Positions 17,730 to 27,625 of a DNA stretch of 64,000 nucleotides are shown here, piece after piece. Each line of letters opens with the position of its first letter. Within the stretch, counting starts at the first letter, position 1. Source of the DNA: Couchioplanes azureus (GTDB lineage: Bacteria; Actinomycetota; Actinomycetes; Mycobacteriales; Micromonosporaceae); contig NZ_BMQY01000013.1 in the NCBI RefSeq assembly GCF_014648355.1, forward strand, positions 110,296-174,295, written 5' to 3'. The notes under the pieces are model-generated. The model was not told the DNA's origin. It searched no databases and saw nothing but the letters and a program-made list of their open reading frames with translations. The position numbers and the translations under genes were made by a program.

Positions 17730-18986
17730 ATGGTCAGGATTCGCGGACGCCGCGTCGCGGCGTGTGCAGCGATACTCGCCGCCGTGGTGGCGTCCGCCGC
17801 GTGCGGGAGCAAGACCGGTTCGGGCACCTCGGCCTCGGCCGCCGGTGCCGTGGTGGACACCTCGGGTCCGACGATCAAGGTGGGCCTGCTCAACTCGCTG
17901 TCCGGCACGATGGCCATCAGCGAGGTGACCGTCCGCGACTCCCTCAGGCTCGCCATCGACGAGATCAACGCCTCGGGCGGCGTGCTCGGCAAGAAGATCG
18001 AGCCGATCGGCGAGGACGGCGCGTCGGACTGGCCCACCTTCGCGGAGAAGGCACAGAAACTCATCAGCCAGGACAAGGTCGGCGCGATCTTCGGGTGCTG
18101 GACCTCGGCCAGCCGCAAGGCCGTCAAGCCGGTCTTCGAGAAGAACAAGGCGCTGCTGTTCTACCCGGTGCAGTACGAGGGTCTGGAGCAGTCACCGTAC
18201 ATTTTCTACACCGGCGCCACCACCAACCAGCAGATCGTCCCCGCGCTGGACTACCTGAAGACGCAGGGCAAGACCTCGCTGTACCTGGTGGGCAGCGACT
18301 ACGTGTTCCCCCGCACCGCCAACAAGATCATCAAGGCGTACGCCGAGGCGAACGGCATGAAGGTGCTGGGCGAGGATTACGCACCGCTGGGCTCGACCGA
18401 GTTCTCCACCATCGTCAACAAGGTCAAGGCATCCGGCGCCGGCGCGGTGTTCAACACCCTCAACGGCGACAGCAATGTGGCGTTCTTCAAGGAGTACAAG
18501 TCGGCCGGGCTGACCGCCGACACGATGCCGGTGGTCTCGGTCTCCATCGCCGAGGAGGAGGTCAAGAGCATCGGTACCCAGTACCTGGCGGGCCAGCTCA
18601 CGGCGTGGAACTACTACCAGACCACGCCGGGCGCGGCGAACGAGAAGTTCGTCAAGGCCTACAAGGCGAAGTACGGACAGGGCAAGCCGACCAGCGACCC
18701 GATGGAGGCCGCGTACGTATCGGTCCACCTGTGGAAGGCGATGGTCGAGAAGGCGAACTCGTTCGAGGTGGCGAAGGTCAAGGCCGCGGCCGGCGCGGGC
18801 GGCATCACCTTCGAGGCCCCGGAGGGCCTGGTCACTGTGGACGGCCCGACACAGCACGTCCACAAGACCGCCCGCATCGGCAGGATCGGCGCCGACGGCC
18901 TCATCACCGAGGTGTGGAGCTCCGGATCGCCGGTCAGGCCCGACCCGTACCTGAAGGACTACGCCTGGGCCAAGGGCCTGTCCTGA
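17730..18986 (+). CDS. urtA: urea ABC transporter substrate-binding lipoprotein UrtA
   Basis: The protein has 418 residues; ATG 17730 has GGAGG 4 bases upstream and begins a lipoprotein signal (RGRR, hydrophobic stretch, lipobox ASAAC). The mature part is a periplasmic-binding-protein fold of the branched-chain amino acid type, with IKVGLLNSLSGTMAISE at its start. The typical UrtA features KNKALLFYPVQYEGLEQSP, IFYTGATTNQQ and the C-terminal HVHKTARIG are present. It captures urea outside the membrane for UrtBCDE. The gene starts a run of 11 genes ending with urease accessory genes and is followed by a strong stem-loop, consistent with extra binding protein being made. Confidence 0.93.
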   Translation: MVRIRGRRVAACAAILAAVVASAACGSKTGSGTSASAAGAVVDTSGPTIKVGLLNSLSGTMAISEVTVRDSLRLAIDEINASGGVLGKKIEPIGEDGASDWPTFAEKAQKLISQDKVGAIFGCWTSASRKAVKPVFEKNKALLFYPVQYEGLEQSPYIFYTGATTNQQIVPALDYLKTQGKTSLYLVGSDYVFPRTANKIIKAYAEANGMKVLGEDYAPLGSTEFSTIVNKVKASGAGAVFNTLNGDSNVAFFKEYKSAGLTADTMPVVSVSIAEEEVKSIGTQYLAGQLTAWNYYQTTPGAANEKFVKAYKAKYGQGKPTSDPMEAAYVSVHLWKAMVEKANSFEVAKVKAAAGAGGITFEAPEGLVTVDGPTQHVHKTARIGRIGADGLITEVWSSGSPVRPDPYLKDYAWAKGLS

Positions 18987-19006
18987 CCACCACCGCGGGG
19001 GCCCTC

Positions 19007-19042
19007 GGGCGGGTGGGCCGGCGTTTCCCGGCCCACCCGCCC
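19007..19042 (+). terminator. stem-loop between urtA and urtB
   Basis: A perfect 15-base GC-rich stem (19007-19021 with 19028-19042) closes a 6-base loop. There is no T-run. Between a binding-protein gene and its permease genes such a hairpin usually protects the upstream mRNA 3' end or gives partial termination. Confidence 0.75.
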
Positions 19043-19079
19043 CGGGTCCCGCACCGCACGATCCCGAGAGGTCCCGCCC

Positions 19080-19979
19080 GTGACGGTGGTCCTGAGTCAA
19101 CTGTTCACCGGCATCAGCATCGGCGCGGTGCTGCTCCTCGTCGCGCTGGGCCTGTCGCTGACCTTCGGCCAGATGAACGTCATCAACATGGCCCACGGCG
19201 AGTTCATCATGGCCGGCGCGTACACCGTTCACGTCCTGCAGGGGACCATCTCCGGTGCCGGGGGGTCGTTGCTGGTCGCGCTGCCGGTGGCCTTCGCCGT
19301 CGCGGGGGCGACGGGTGTCGCGCTGGAGTTCCTGCTGATCCGACGGCTCTACGCCCGTCCGCTGGACACCCTGCTGGTCACGTGGGGGGTGTCGCTGATG
19401 CTGCAGCAGGTGGCGCGCGACGTCTTCGGCGCCCCGAACGTGCAGACCCGTGCCCCGGGCGTACTCACCGGCAGCGTGCAGGCGGTCTCCCCCGGCGGCG
19501 GCGACCTGGTGCTGGCCAGTAGCCGCCTGTTCATCCTGGCGCTGGCGCTGCTCGCGGTGGCCGCGCTCGCCCTGGTGCTGCGGCTGACCGCGCTGGGGCG
19601 CCGGATCCGGGCCGTGGTCCAGAACCGGGACCTTGCGGCGGTGTCGGGGATACCGACCGGCCGGGTGGACCGTTTGACCTTCTTCCTCGGCTCGGGACTC
19701 GCCGGCGTGGCCGGGGTCGCGCTGACGCTGGTGGGCCCCATCGGACCCACGATGGGTACGAACATCATCGTCGACGCGTTCCTCGTCGTGGTGGTCGGCG
19801 GCATCGGGCACCTGAAGGGAACCGTGATCGTGGCGTTCGTCCTTGGCATGCTCCAGTCGATGGTGGAGTACTCCGCGACGGTCAGCGTCGCGAAGGTCCT
19901 GGTGTTCCTCGCGATCGTGGCGTTCCTTCAGTGGCGGCCGCAGGGCCTGTTCACGCTGCGGACCCGGAGCCTGGCATGA
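19080..19979 (+). CDS. urtB: urea ABC transporter permease UrtB
   Basis: The protein has 299 residues from GTG 19080, with GAGAGG upstream. It is a LivH-type inner-membrane permease with about eight hydrophobic segments. The signature MNVINMAHGEFIMAGAY near residue 32 and the late loop VVVVGGIGHLKG are family landmarks. With UrtC it forms the urea channel driven by UrtD and UrtE. Its end overlaps urtC by four bases. Confidence 0.92.
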   Translation: MTVVLSQLFTGISIGAVLLLVALGLSLTFGQMNVINMAHGEFIMAGAYTVHVLQGTISGAGGSLLVALPVAFAVAGATGVALEFLLIRRLYARPLDTLLVTWGVSLMLQQVARDVFGAPNVQTRAPGVLTGSVQAVSPGGGDLVLASSRLFILALALLAVAALALVLRLTALGRRIRAVVQNRDLAAVSGIPTGRVDRLTFFLGSGLAGVAGVALTLVGPIGPTMGTNIIVDAFLVVVVGGIGHLKGTVIVAFVLGMLQSMVEYSATVSVAKVLVFLAIVAFLQWRPQGLFTLRTRSLA

Positions 19980-21136
19980 CCACGACCGACCCGCGGACCG
20001 CGGACGGCGGCGGCACACCACGGACGGCGACCGCGCCCGGCCCGGGCCGGGCGCGCCGGCTGGCGCCGGGGGCACCGCTGCGCGCGGGAGCCGGCTTCGC
20101 GGTCGCCGCCGTCGCGCTGTTCGCCGTGGCGCCGGCGCTGCTGCCGGAGTTCCGGCTGAACCTGCTCGCCAAGTACCTGTGCCTGGCGATCGTGGCCGTC
20201 GGCATCGGGCTGGCCTGGGGCCGCGGCGGCATGCTCACGCTCGGCCAGGGGGTGTTCTTCGGCCTGGGCGGATACGCGATGGCGATGCACCTCAAGCTCG
20301 CCGACGCCGGGCCCGGGAACCTGCCCGACTTCATGCAGCTCTACGGCCAGGTGGATGCGTTGCCCTGGTGGTGGCGGCCGTTGGCCGACCCGTTCGTGGC
20401 GCTCGCGGCCACCGTCGTGGTGCCCATGGCGGTCGCGTTCCTGCTCGGCTCGCTGGTGTTCCGCCGCCGGGTCCGCGGCGCGTACTTCGCGATCCTGTCC
20501 CAGGCGCTGGCCGCCGCTATGGCGATCTTCCTGATCGGCCAGCAGGGCACGACCGGCGGCACCAACGGGTTGACCGACATCCGCAGCTTCTTCGGCTACG
20601 ACCTCGACGACCCGGTCAACCAGCGCATGGTGTACTTCATCGTCGCCGGGAGCCTGCTGGCGACGCTGGCGCTGGCCCGGCACCTGATGCACAGCCGCTA
20701 CGGCGAGCTGCTGGTCGCCGTGCGCGACGCCGAGGAGCGGGTCCGGTTCCTCGGCTACGACCCGGCGACCGTCAAGCTGGTGGCGTACGTCGTGGCCGCC
20801 GGGATGGCCGGTCTCGCCGGCGCGCTGTTCGTCCCGGCGGTGGGGATCATCTCCCCGGCGCTGATCGGTGTCGTACCGTCGATCGAGTTCGTCATCGGCG
20901 TCGCGGTCGGCGGCCGGGCGAGCCTGGTCGGGCCGGCGCTCGGCGCGGTCGGTGTGGCGTGGGCGAAGACGGCGCTGTCGGAGCGGTTCCCGTCCGGCTG
21001 GACCTACCTCGAGGGGCTGCTGTTCGTCGTCCCGGTCGCGTTCCTGCCGGGCGGCCTGGTGTCGATCGCCGGCCTGCTGCGCCGCCGACGCGCCGCCGGC
21101 GCGGTACCCGGGCCGCAAGGCGGGACGGCGCGATGA
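19976..21136 (+). CDS. urtC: urea ABC transporter permease UrtC
   Basis: The protein has 386 residues, starting with ATG 19976 in an ATGA overlap with urtB. A 35-residue proline/arginine-rich cytoplasmic leader precedes the LivM-type permease. Landmarks are WGRGGMLTLGQGVFFGLGGY and the UrtC-typical GTTGGTNGLTDI, then the cytoplasmic EAA-like loop RVRFLGYDPATVKLVAYV. It pairs with UrtB in the membrane. The stop overlaps urtD. Confidence 0.92.
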   Translation: MTTTDPRTADGGGTPRTATAPGPGRARRLAPGAPLRAGAGFAVAAVALFAVAPALLPEFRLNLLAKYLCLAIVAVGIGLAWGRGGMLTLGQGVFFGLGGYAMAMHLKLADAGPGNLPDFMQLYGQVDALPWWWRPLADPFVALAATVVVPMAVAFLLGSLVFRRRVRGAYFAILSQALAAAMAIFLIGQQGTTGGTNGLTDIRSFFGYDLDDPVNQRMVYFIVAGSLLATLALARHLMHSRYGELLVAVRDAEERVRFLGYDPATVKLVAYVVAAGMAGLAGALFVPAVGIISPALIGVVPSIEFVIGVAVGGRASLVGPALGAVGVAWAKTALSERFPSGWTYLEGLLFVVPVAFLPGGLVSIAGLLRRRRAAGAVPGPQGGTAR

Positions 21137-21909
21137 GCGGCGCGGGACTGCGCGTCCGTGACCTGAGGGTGGTCTTCGACGGCTTCGCCGCGGTCGGCGG
21201 GGTCGACATCGACATCCCGCCCGGCGACGTACGGTTCATCATCGGCCCGAACGGCGCGGGCAAGACGACCCTCGTGGATGCGGTCACCGGGCTGGTCCGC
21301 GCGTCCGGGTCGGTCACCTTCGACGGGCAGGAGCTGGTGGGCCGCAAGGTGCACCGCATCGCGCGGATGGGCATCGGCCGCACGTTCCAGACCGCGACCG
21401 TGTTCGAGGAGCTGACCGTGCTGCAGAACCTCGACATCGCGGCGGGGGCCGGCCGCGGCCCGCTGACCCTGCTGCGAAGGCGCCGCGGCGTACCGGCCGG
21501 GGTCGCCGAGGCGATGGACACCGTCGGCCTGGCCGGCGCCCGCGACCGGCCCGCCGGCACGTTGGCCCACGGCCAGAAGCAGTGGCTGGAGATCGGCATG
21601 CTGCTCGTGCAGGACGCCCGGCTGCTGCTGCTCGACGAGCCCGTCGCCGGGATGAGCCACGACGAGCGCGACGCCACGGGTGAGCTGCTCGGGGTCCTCA
21701 GCGCCGACCGTACCGTCGTGGTGATCGAGCACGACATGGACTTCCTGCGCCGGTACGCCCGCACGGTGACGGTCATGCACGCGGGCCGGATCCTCTCCGA
21801 GGGCACCGTCGCACAGGTACAGGCCGACCCGAAGGTACGCGAGGTCTACCTGGGCCGCGCCGCCGACGCGGCACCGACGGCCACCACGGGCACCCCGGTG
21901 GAGGCGTGA
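21133..21909 (+). CDS. urtD: urea ABC transporter ATP-binding protein UrtD
   Basis: The protein has 258 residues from ATG 21133, overlapping urtC. It is a LivG-type ATPase with Walker A GPNGAGKT and the IGRTFQTATVFEELTV segment. The signature region is changed to LAHGQKQWLEIGMLL (usual for UrtD), and Walker B is LLLLDEPVAGM. It energises UrtBC together with UrtE. The last 15 residues are a loose Ala/Thr tail. Confidence 0.92.
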   Translation: MSGAGLRVRDLRVVFDGFAAVGGVDIDIPPGDVRFIIGPNGAGKTTLVDAVTGLVRASGSVTFDGQELVGRKVHRIARMGIGRTFQTATVFEELTVLQNLDIAAGAGRGPLTLLRRRRGVPAGVAEAMDTVGLAGARDRPAGTLAHGQKQWLEIGMLLVQDARLLLLDEPVAGMSHDERDATGELLGVLSADRTVVVIEHDMDFLRRYARTVTVMHAGRILSEGTVAQVQADPKVREVYLGRAADAAPTATTGTPVEA

Positions 21910-22601
21910 TGCTGGAGTTCGACGCGGTCCACGTCGGGTACGGCCGCGGCGTCGTCCTGCGCGGGGTATCACTGGCGGTACCGGTCGACGGGGTGGCCGC
22001 CGTCCTGGGCCACAACGGCGCCGGCAAGAGCACCCTGCTGCGTGCGGCGATCGGGCTGCTCCGGCCGCACAGCGGTACCGTGCGCCTGGACGGCGACGAC
22101 ATCACCACCCTGGCGCCGCACCACCGGGTGGCCCGGGGCATGGCGTACGTGCCACAGGGACAGCAGTGCTTCCCGCACCTGACCACCGCGGAGAACCTCC
22201 AGCTCGTGGCCGACGGCCGGCCCGGCGGCCGGGCCGCCGTCGCCGAGGCGCTGGATCTCTTCCCGGTCCTGGGCGACCTGCTGGGCCGCCGCGCCGGCCT
22301 GCTCTCCGGCGGACAGCGCCAGCAGCTGGCCATCGCCCGGGCACTGATCACCAGGCCGAGGCTGCTCCTGCTCGACGAACCGACCGAGGGCATCCAACCC
22401 TCGGTCGTCGACGAGATCGAACGGACCATCCTGGCCCTGGCCCGCCGTGGCGGGATGTCGGTCCTCCTCGTCGAGCAGCACGTCGGCTTCGCCCTCAGGG
22501 CGGCGCAGCGGTACGCCGTCCTGGCGGCCGGTCGCGTCACCTCGTCCGGCCCCGGCGGTACCGACGCCGAGACCGCCGTACGGCAAGCACTCACCGTGTG
22601 A
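21909..22601 (+). CDS. urtE: urea ABC transporter ATP-binding protein UrtE
   Basis: The protein has 230 residues. ATG 21909 is preferred over GTG 21906 because GGAGG at 21900-21904 is then 4 bases away. It is a LivF-type ATPase with Walker A GHNGAGKS, QGQQCFPHLTTAENL, signature LLSGGQRQQLAIARAL and Walker B LLLLDEPTEGIQPS, the last being typical of UrtE. It ends 13 bases before ureA, linking transport and urease in one transcript. Confidence 0.92.
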   Translation: MLEFDAVHVGYGRGVVLRGVSLAVPVDGVAAVLGHNGAGKSTLLRAAIGLLRPHSGTVRLDGDDITTLAPHHRVARGMAYVPQGQQCFPHLTTAENLQLVADGRPGGRAAVAEALDLFPVLGDLLGRRAGLLSGGQRQQLAIARALITRPRLLLLDEPTEGIQPSVVDEIERTILALARRGGMSVLLVEQHVGFALRAAQRYAVLAAGRVTSSGPGGTDAETAVRQALTV

Positions 22602-22614
22602 CCGGAGGGATCGC

Positions 22615-22917
22615 GTGTTCCTGACCCCGCACGAGCAGGACCGCCTGCTCATCCACGTCGCCGCCGACGTCGCCCGCCGACGGCGCGAGCGTGGCCTGCG
22701 GCTCAACTACCCCGAGGCGGTCGCCACGATCACGGCGTTCCTGCTGGAGGGCGCCCGCGACGGGCGCAGCGTCGTCGACCTCATGGACGCCGGCCGCCAG
22801 GTGCTCACCCGCGACGACGTGCTCGACGGCGTCCCCGAGATGCTGAAGGAGGTGCAGGTGGAGGCGACGTTCCCGGACGGTACCAAGCTGGTGACGGTGC
22901 ACCACCCGATCCCGTGA
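22615..22917 (+). CDS. ureA: urease gamma subunit
   Basis: The protein has 100 residues, the normal family length, from GTG 22615 with GGAGGG upstream. It begins LTPHEQDRLLIHVAADVA and contains LNYPEAVATI, GRSVVDLMDAGRQVL and the closing VTVHHPIP, all hallmark segments. It is a structural subunit of the cytoplasmic nickel urease (UreABC)3 that turns urea into ammonia and carbamate. It overlaps ureB by four bases. Confidence 0.95.
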   Translation: MFLTPHEQDRLLIHVAADVARRRRERGLRLNYPEAVATITAFLLEGARDGRSVVDLMDAGRQVLTRDDVLDGVPEMLKEVQVEATFPDGTKLVTVHHPIP

Positions 22918-23237
22918 TCCCCGGCGAGGTCATCGTGGCCGCCGGTGACGTGGCCATCAACGTCGGCCGGCCGGTGACGACGCTGACCGTGACCAACACC
23001 GCCGACCGTCCCGTGCAGGTCGGGTCGCACTACCACTTCGCCGAGGCCAACCCCGGGCTCTCCTTCGACCGGCGGGCGGCCTGGGGGCAACGGCTGGCGG
23101 TACCGGCGGGTACCGCCGTGCGCTTCGAGCCGGGTGTGACCCGCCGCGTCGACCTGGTACCGCTCGCCGGCGCGCGGATCGTGCCCGGCCTGCGGGGCGA
23201 GTGTGCGGGTCCGCTCGGGGACGGAGGAACGCGGTGA
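22914..23237 (+). CDS. ureB: urease beta subunit
   Basis: The protein has 107 residues from GTG 22914 (GTGA overlap with ureA). It starts IPGEVIVAAGDVAINVGRPV and has the conserved VGSHYHFAEANPGLSFDR and AVRFEPGVTRRVDLVPLAG segments. It is a structural subunit packing against UreC, and the beta and gamma chains are separate genes, as is usual in actinomycetes. The last residues overlap the ureC start. Confidence 0.95.
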   Translation: MIPGEVIVAAGDVAINVGRPVTTLTVTNTADRPVQVGSHYHFAEANPGLSFDRRAAWGQRLAVPAGTAVRFEPGVTRRVDLVPLAGARIVPGLRGECAGPLGDGGTR

Positions 23238-24937
23238 GCCTGGTCGACAGGCGGCGCTACGCAGCCCTGTACGGTCCGACCGTCGGTGACCGGATCCGGC
23301 TCGCCGACACCAACCTGCTCATCGAGGTCGAGGAGGACCGCTGCGCCGGTGGTGACGAGGTCGTCTTCGGCGGTGGCAAGGTGATCCGCGAGTCGATGGG
23401 TCAGTCGCGGGCCACCCGGGCCGAGGGTACCCCCGACACGGTCATCACCGGCGCGGTCGTGCTCGACCACTGGGGAGTCGTCAAGGCCGACGTCGGTATC
23501 CGCGACGGCCGGATCGCCGCACTGGGCAAGGCGGGCAACCCCGACACCATGGACGGTGTCCACCCGGATCTGGTGATCGGGCCGGGCACCGAGGTGATCG
23601 CCGGCAACGGCCGGATCCTCACCGCCGGCGCGGTCGACACCCACGTGCACTTCATCTGCCCGCAGATCGTCGCCGAGGCCCTCGCCGCCGGCGTCACCAC
23701 CCTCGTCGGCGGTGGGGTCGGTCCGGCCGAGAGCAGCAAGGCCACCACGGTCACCGCCAACGCCTGGCACCTGGCCCGTATGCACGAGGCGCTGGACGTC
23801 TGGCCGGTCAACGTGCTGCTGCTGGGCAAGGGCAACACGGTCTCCGAAGAGGCGATGTGGGAACAGCTCCGGGCCGGCGCCGGCGGGTTCAAGCTGCACG
23901 AGGACTGGGGCACCACCCCGGCGGTGATCGACGCCTGCCTGCGGGTCGCCGACGCCTCGGGGGTGCAGGTGTCCATCCACACCGACACGCTCAACGAGGC
24001 CGGGTTCGTGCAGGACACCCTGGCCGCGATCAACGGACGGGCGATCCACACGTACCACACCGAGGGCGCCGGTGGCGGCCACGCCCCGGACGTCATCACG
24101 GTGGCCGGCTACCCCAACGTGCTGCCGTCGTCCACCAACCCGACCCGGCCGTACACCCGCAACACCCTCGCCGAGCACCTGGACATGCTGATGGTCTGCC
24201 ACCACCTGTCCCCGTCCGTACCCGAGGACCTCGCCTTCGCCGAGAGCCGGATCCGACCCTCGACCATGGCCGCCGAGGACCTGCTGCACGACCTCGGCGC
24301 CATCTCGATCATCGGCTCGGACTCCCAGGCGATGGGGCGCGTCGGCGAGATCGTGACGCGTACCTGGCAGACCGCCCACGTGATGAAGGAGCGCGTCGGC
24401 GCGCTGCCCGGCGACGGGCCCGCGGACAACCACCGCGCCCGCCGGTACGTCGCCAAGTACACGATCTGCCCGGCGATGGCCAACGGCATGGAGGCGGAGG
24501 TCGGTTCCGTGGCGCCGGGCAAGCTCGCCGACCTGGTGCTGTGGGACCCGGCGTTCTTCGGCGTACGGCCGCACCTGGTCGTCAAGGGCGGCCTGGTCGC
24601 GTGGGCGCAGATGGGCGACGCCAACGCGTCCATCCCCACGCCGCAGCCACAGCTGCCCCGCCCGATGTTCGGTTCCTACGGCGTCGCCCCGGCCGCCACC
24701 AGCGTCGCGTTCGTCGCGCCGGCCGCGCTGGAGGCCGGGCTGCGGCTGGACGTGCGGCGCCGGCTCGTACCCGTCGCCGACGTGCGTTCCCGGGGCAAGG
24801 CCGATCTTCCCGGCAACGGCGCCATGCCGCGCATCGAGGTCGAGCCGGACACGTTCACCGTGCGCGTCGACGGTGCCGTGGTGGAGCCCGACCCGGTCAC
24901 CGAACTGCCCATGGCCCAGCGGTACTTCCTCTTCTGA
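23234..24937 (+). CDS. ureC: urease alpha (catalytic) subunit
   Basis: The protein has 567 residues from GTG 23234, with GGAGG upstream. Nickel ligands are visible: His137 and His139 in DTHVHFI, the carbamylated Lys220 in GGFKLHEDWG, and later His ligands in SIHTDTLNE and IHTYHTEGAGGGH. The mobile-flap region MVCHHLSPSVPEDLAFAESR and the catalytic Asp in IIGSDSQAMGR are intact, so an active enzyme is expected. It ends with the family-typical PMAQRYFLF and lies 3 bases before ureF. Confidence 0.95.
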   Translation: MSLVDRRRYAALYGPTVGDRIRLADTNLLIEVEEDRCAGGDEVVFGGGKVIRESMGQSRATRAEGTPDTVITGAVVLDHWGVVKADVGIRDGRIAALGKAGNPDTMDGVHPDLVIGPGTEVIAGNGRILTAGAVDTHVHFICPQIVAEALAAGVTTLVGGGVGPAESSKATTVTANAWHLARMHEALDVWPVNVLLLGKGNTVSEEAMWEQLRAGAGGFKLHEDWGTTPAVIDACLRVADASGVQVSIHTDTLNEAGFVQDTLAAINGRAIHTYHTEGAGGGHAPDVITVAGYPNVLPSSTNPTRPYTRNTLAEHLDMLMVCHHLSPSVPEDLAFAESRIRPSTMAAEDLLHDLGAISIIGSDSQAMGRVGEIVTRTWQTAHVMKERVGALPGDGPADNHRARRYVAKYTICPAMANGMEAEVGSVAPGKLADLVLWDPAFFGVRPHLVVKGGLVAWAQMGDANASIPTPQPQLPRPMFGSYGVAPAATSVAFVAPAALEAGLRLDVRRRLVPVADVRSRGKADLPGNGAMPRIEVEPDTFTVRVDGAVVEPDPVTELPMAQRYFLF

Positions 24938-24940
24938 CGC

Positions 24941-25640
24941 ATGACCACCACGACACTGCTGATGCTCGCCGACGGCCGGTTTCCGTCCGGCGGCCACGCC
25001 CACTCGGGTGGTCTGGAGGCGGCGGTCGCCGCCGGACGGGTCACCGGCGTCGTCGAGCTGGAGGACTTCCTGCGCGGCCGGCTCGCCACCGCCGGTCCGG
25101 TCGCCGCCACGTTCGCGGCGGCCGCCCACCGCGCGGTGGGCGGGGCGGCGAGCGGAGCCGACTCGGGCGGGGCGGCACGGCGCGGTGCCGCCCTGGCGCT
25201 GCTCGACGTCGAGCTGGACGCCCGCACCGCCTCCCCCACGCTGCGGCTGGCCTCGCGCCGGCAGGGGCGGGCGCTGCTGCGCGCCGGTCGCGTCGCCTGG
25301 CCCTCGCCCGTGTACGACGAGGCTCCCCGGCACCCCGACGGGTACCACCATCCGATCGCGCTGGGACTCACCGCCGCCGCGGCCGGCCTCACGGTCGGAC
25401 AGACCGCGCTGATCGGCGCGTACGGGATCGTCAACGGCCCGGCAAGCGCCGCGGTACGGCTGCTCGGGCTCGACCCGTACCGGATCCAGGCGCTGCTCGC
25501 CCGCCTGGCCGGCGCCTGCGACGCCATCGCCCGGACCGCTGCGGCCGACGCCGCCAGGCCGCCCGCGGACCTGCCGGCCACCACCGCGCCGCTGGCCGAT
25601 ATCTCCGCCGAAGTACACGCCACCTGGGAGGTGCGTCTCT

Positions 25641-25651
<11 letters not shown>
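24941..25651 (+). CDS. ureF: urease accessory protein UreF
   Basis: The protein has 236 residues from ATG 24941. It is an all-helical UreF with the characteristic LADGRFPSGGHAHSGGLEAAV near the N-terminus and later YDEAPRHPDGYHHPIALGL. UreF joins UreD and UreG in the complex that gates nickel insertion into UreC. The sequence is alanine-rich and rather divergent, normal for this family. The end overlaps ureG by 11 bases. Confidence 0.9.
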
Positions 25652-26389
<738 letters not shown>

Positions 26390-26393
<4 letters not shown>

Positions 26394-27106
26394 TGCGCGC
26401 GTTCGCCCGGGTCGTGGCCGAGCTCGACGGCCGGGGCCGGACGCGCCTGGCCCGGCTGCGCGGCGAGAGCCCGCTACTGCTGCGCCAGACCCAGGCCCAA
26501 GACGCCGTGGCCACCGTGTACCTGGTCGGCGGAGCCGCCGGGCCGCTCGGCGGCGACGACTTCCGGCTGGAGGTCGAGGTGCGACCCAACGCCACGCTCC
26601 ACCTGCATACCGTCGCCGCGTCGATCGCGCTACCCGCGCACTCCGGCGCGCGCTCCCGGTTCGTCGTCTCCGCGACGGTGGCCACCGGCGGGGCGCTGCA
26701 CTGGCTGCCCGAGCAGGTCGTCGCCGTGGCCGGCTGCCGGCACACGACATCATCGGTTGTCGATGTCGAGGAAAACGGCTCGCTGCTCTGGCGCGACGAG
26801 CTCATCTGCGGGCGCCACGACGAAGACCCCGGCGACGCCACGGTCGCCACGTCCGTGCGCTACGCCGGCCGGCCGCTGCTGCGCCAGGCGCTCACCGTCG
26901 GGCCCCGCGCCGACGGCTGGGCGGGGCCGGCCGTGCTCGGTGCCGCCCGGGCGACCGGGTCCCTGTTGCGCATCCGGCCGGGCGCACCACCGTGCGCGCC
27001 GCGCCTGCTCGGCCCGACGGCCGTACGCATGCCGCTCGCGGGACCTGCGTCGCTCGTCACCGCGACTGCGGACGACGCGCACACTCTGCGCGCGTACCTC
27101 GCCTGA
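26390..27106 (+). CDS. ureD: urease accessory protein UreD
   Basis: The protein has 238 residues from GTG 26390 (ATG 26393 is equally possible, with the start overlapping the ureG stop). It has the UreD/UreH beta-helical pattern: LVGGAAGPLGGDDFRLEVEV, HTVAASIALPA, LHWLPEQVVAVAGCRH and LLWRDELICGRHDE. UreD is the scaffold that holds UreF-UreG on apo-urease. It is the last gene of the urea module, and no hairpin is obvious after it. Confidence 0.9.
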
Positions 27107-27321
27107 TCCGGTACCGCCGGGCCGCTCGCCGCTCTGATTCTGTCGCTCTTCCCGATCGCAGAACAGTCCGGCCCAGCGCGGTCGTCAGCGGAACTACGTC
27201 GCCGGCTCGGAAGCCGACGGCCTCGCCGGGCAGCGCGGACGCATCCCGGATCGACCGTCAGGGTCGTCTCGGGCTGCCGGTGACGGTGCGACGCTGGTGC
27301 GGGCTGACGTAGGGTTCGCGG

Positions 27322-27435
27322 GTGTTGCTGGTCGCCGGCGTGGCCGTCGGCCGTCTTGTGATTCATCCGCCGGCGGCGTCGGACGCGATGATCGGCCGGG
27401 TGCACGCCGAGGTGTTCGGCGGTGATGCCTCATGA
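27322..27435 (+). CDS. 37-residue unknown frame, possibly a gene end
   Basis: A GTG frame gives a short protein beginning LLVAGVAVGRLVIHPPAA and ending VHAEVFGGDAS, with its TGA overlapping the ATG at 27432. The coupling is gene-like, but there is no upstream ribosome site and the start may be lost. It could be the end of a decayed element gene. The sequence between ureD and here (27107-27321) shows nothing convincing. Confidence 0.25.
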   Translation: MLLVAGVAVGRLVIHPPAASDAMIGRVHAEVFGGDAS

Positions 27436-27506
27436 GCACCGAGGTCACCGTCGGTGGCCGACCCGAGATCGACGCCGCCCTGCTGCTGCTGGCCAAGCTC
27501 CAGCGG
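27432..27506 (+). pseudogene. possible integrase N-terminal remnant
   Basis: The frame from ATG 27432 opens STEVTVGGRPEIDAALLLLAKL, which resembles the first residues of a class of actinobacterial tyrosine integrases. After about 25 residues the resemblance stops and the rest of the frame (to 27737) looks non-coding. Low certainty. Confidence 0.25.
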
Positions 27507-27625
27507 CCGCGAAATACGGCCGGCTCAGCTCCACCATACTCAGCAGTCAGGAGCTCGGCGTCTCTCACCAGAGTGAGCCGCCGACGTACCGCTCCGGCCG
27601 GTCGATCCCTCTCAGCGGTAAGTAC

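Noticed and set aside
17540..19522. 660-codon plus-strand frame over urtA
   Set aside because: Out of frame with the intact urtA lipoprotein gene, whose motifs and ribosome site are clear.
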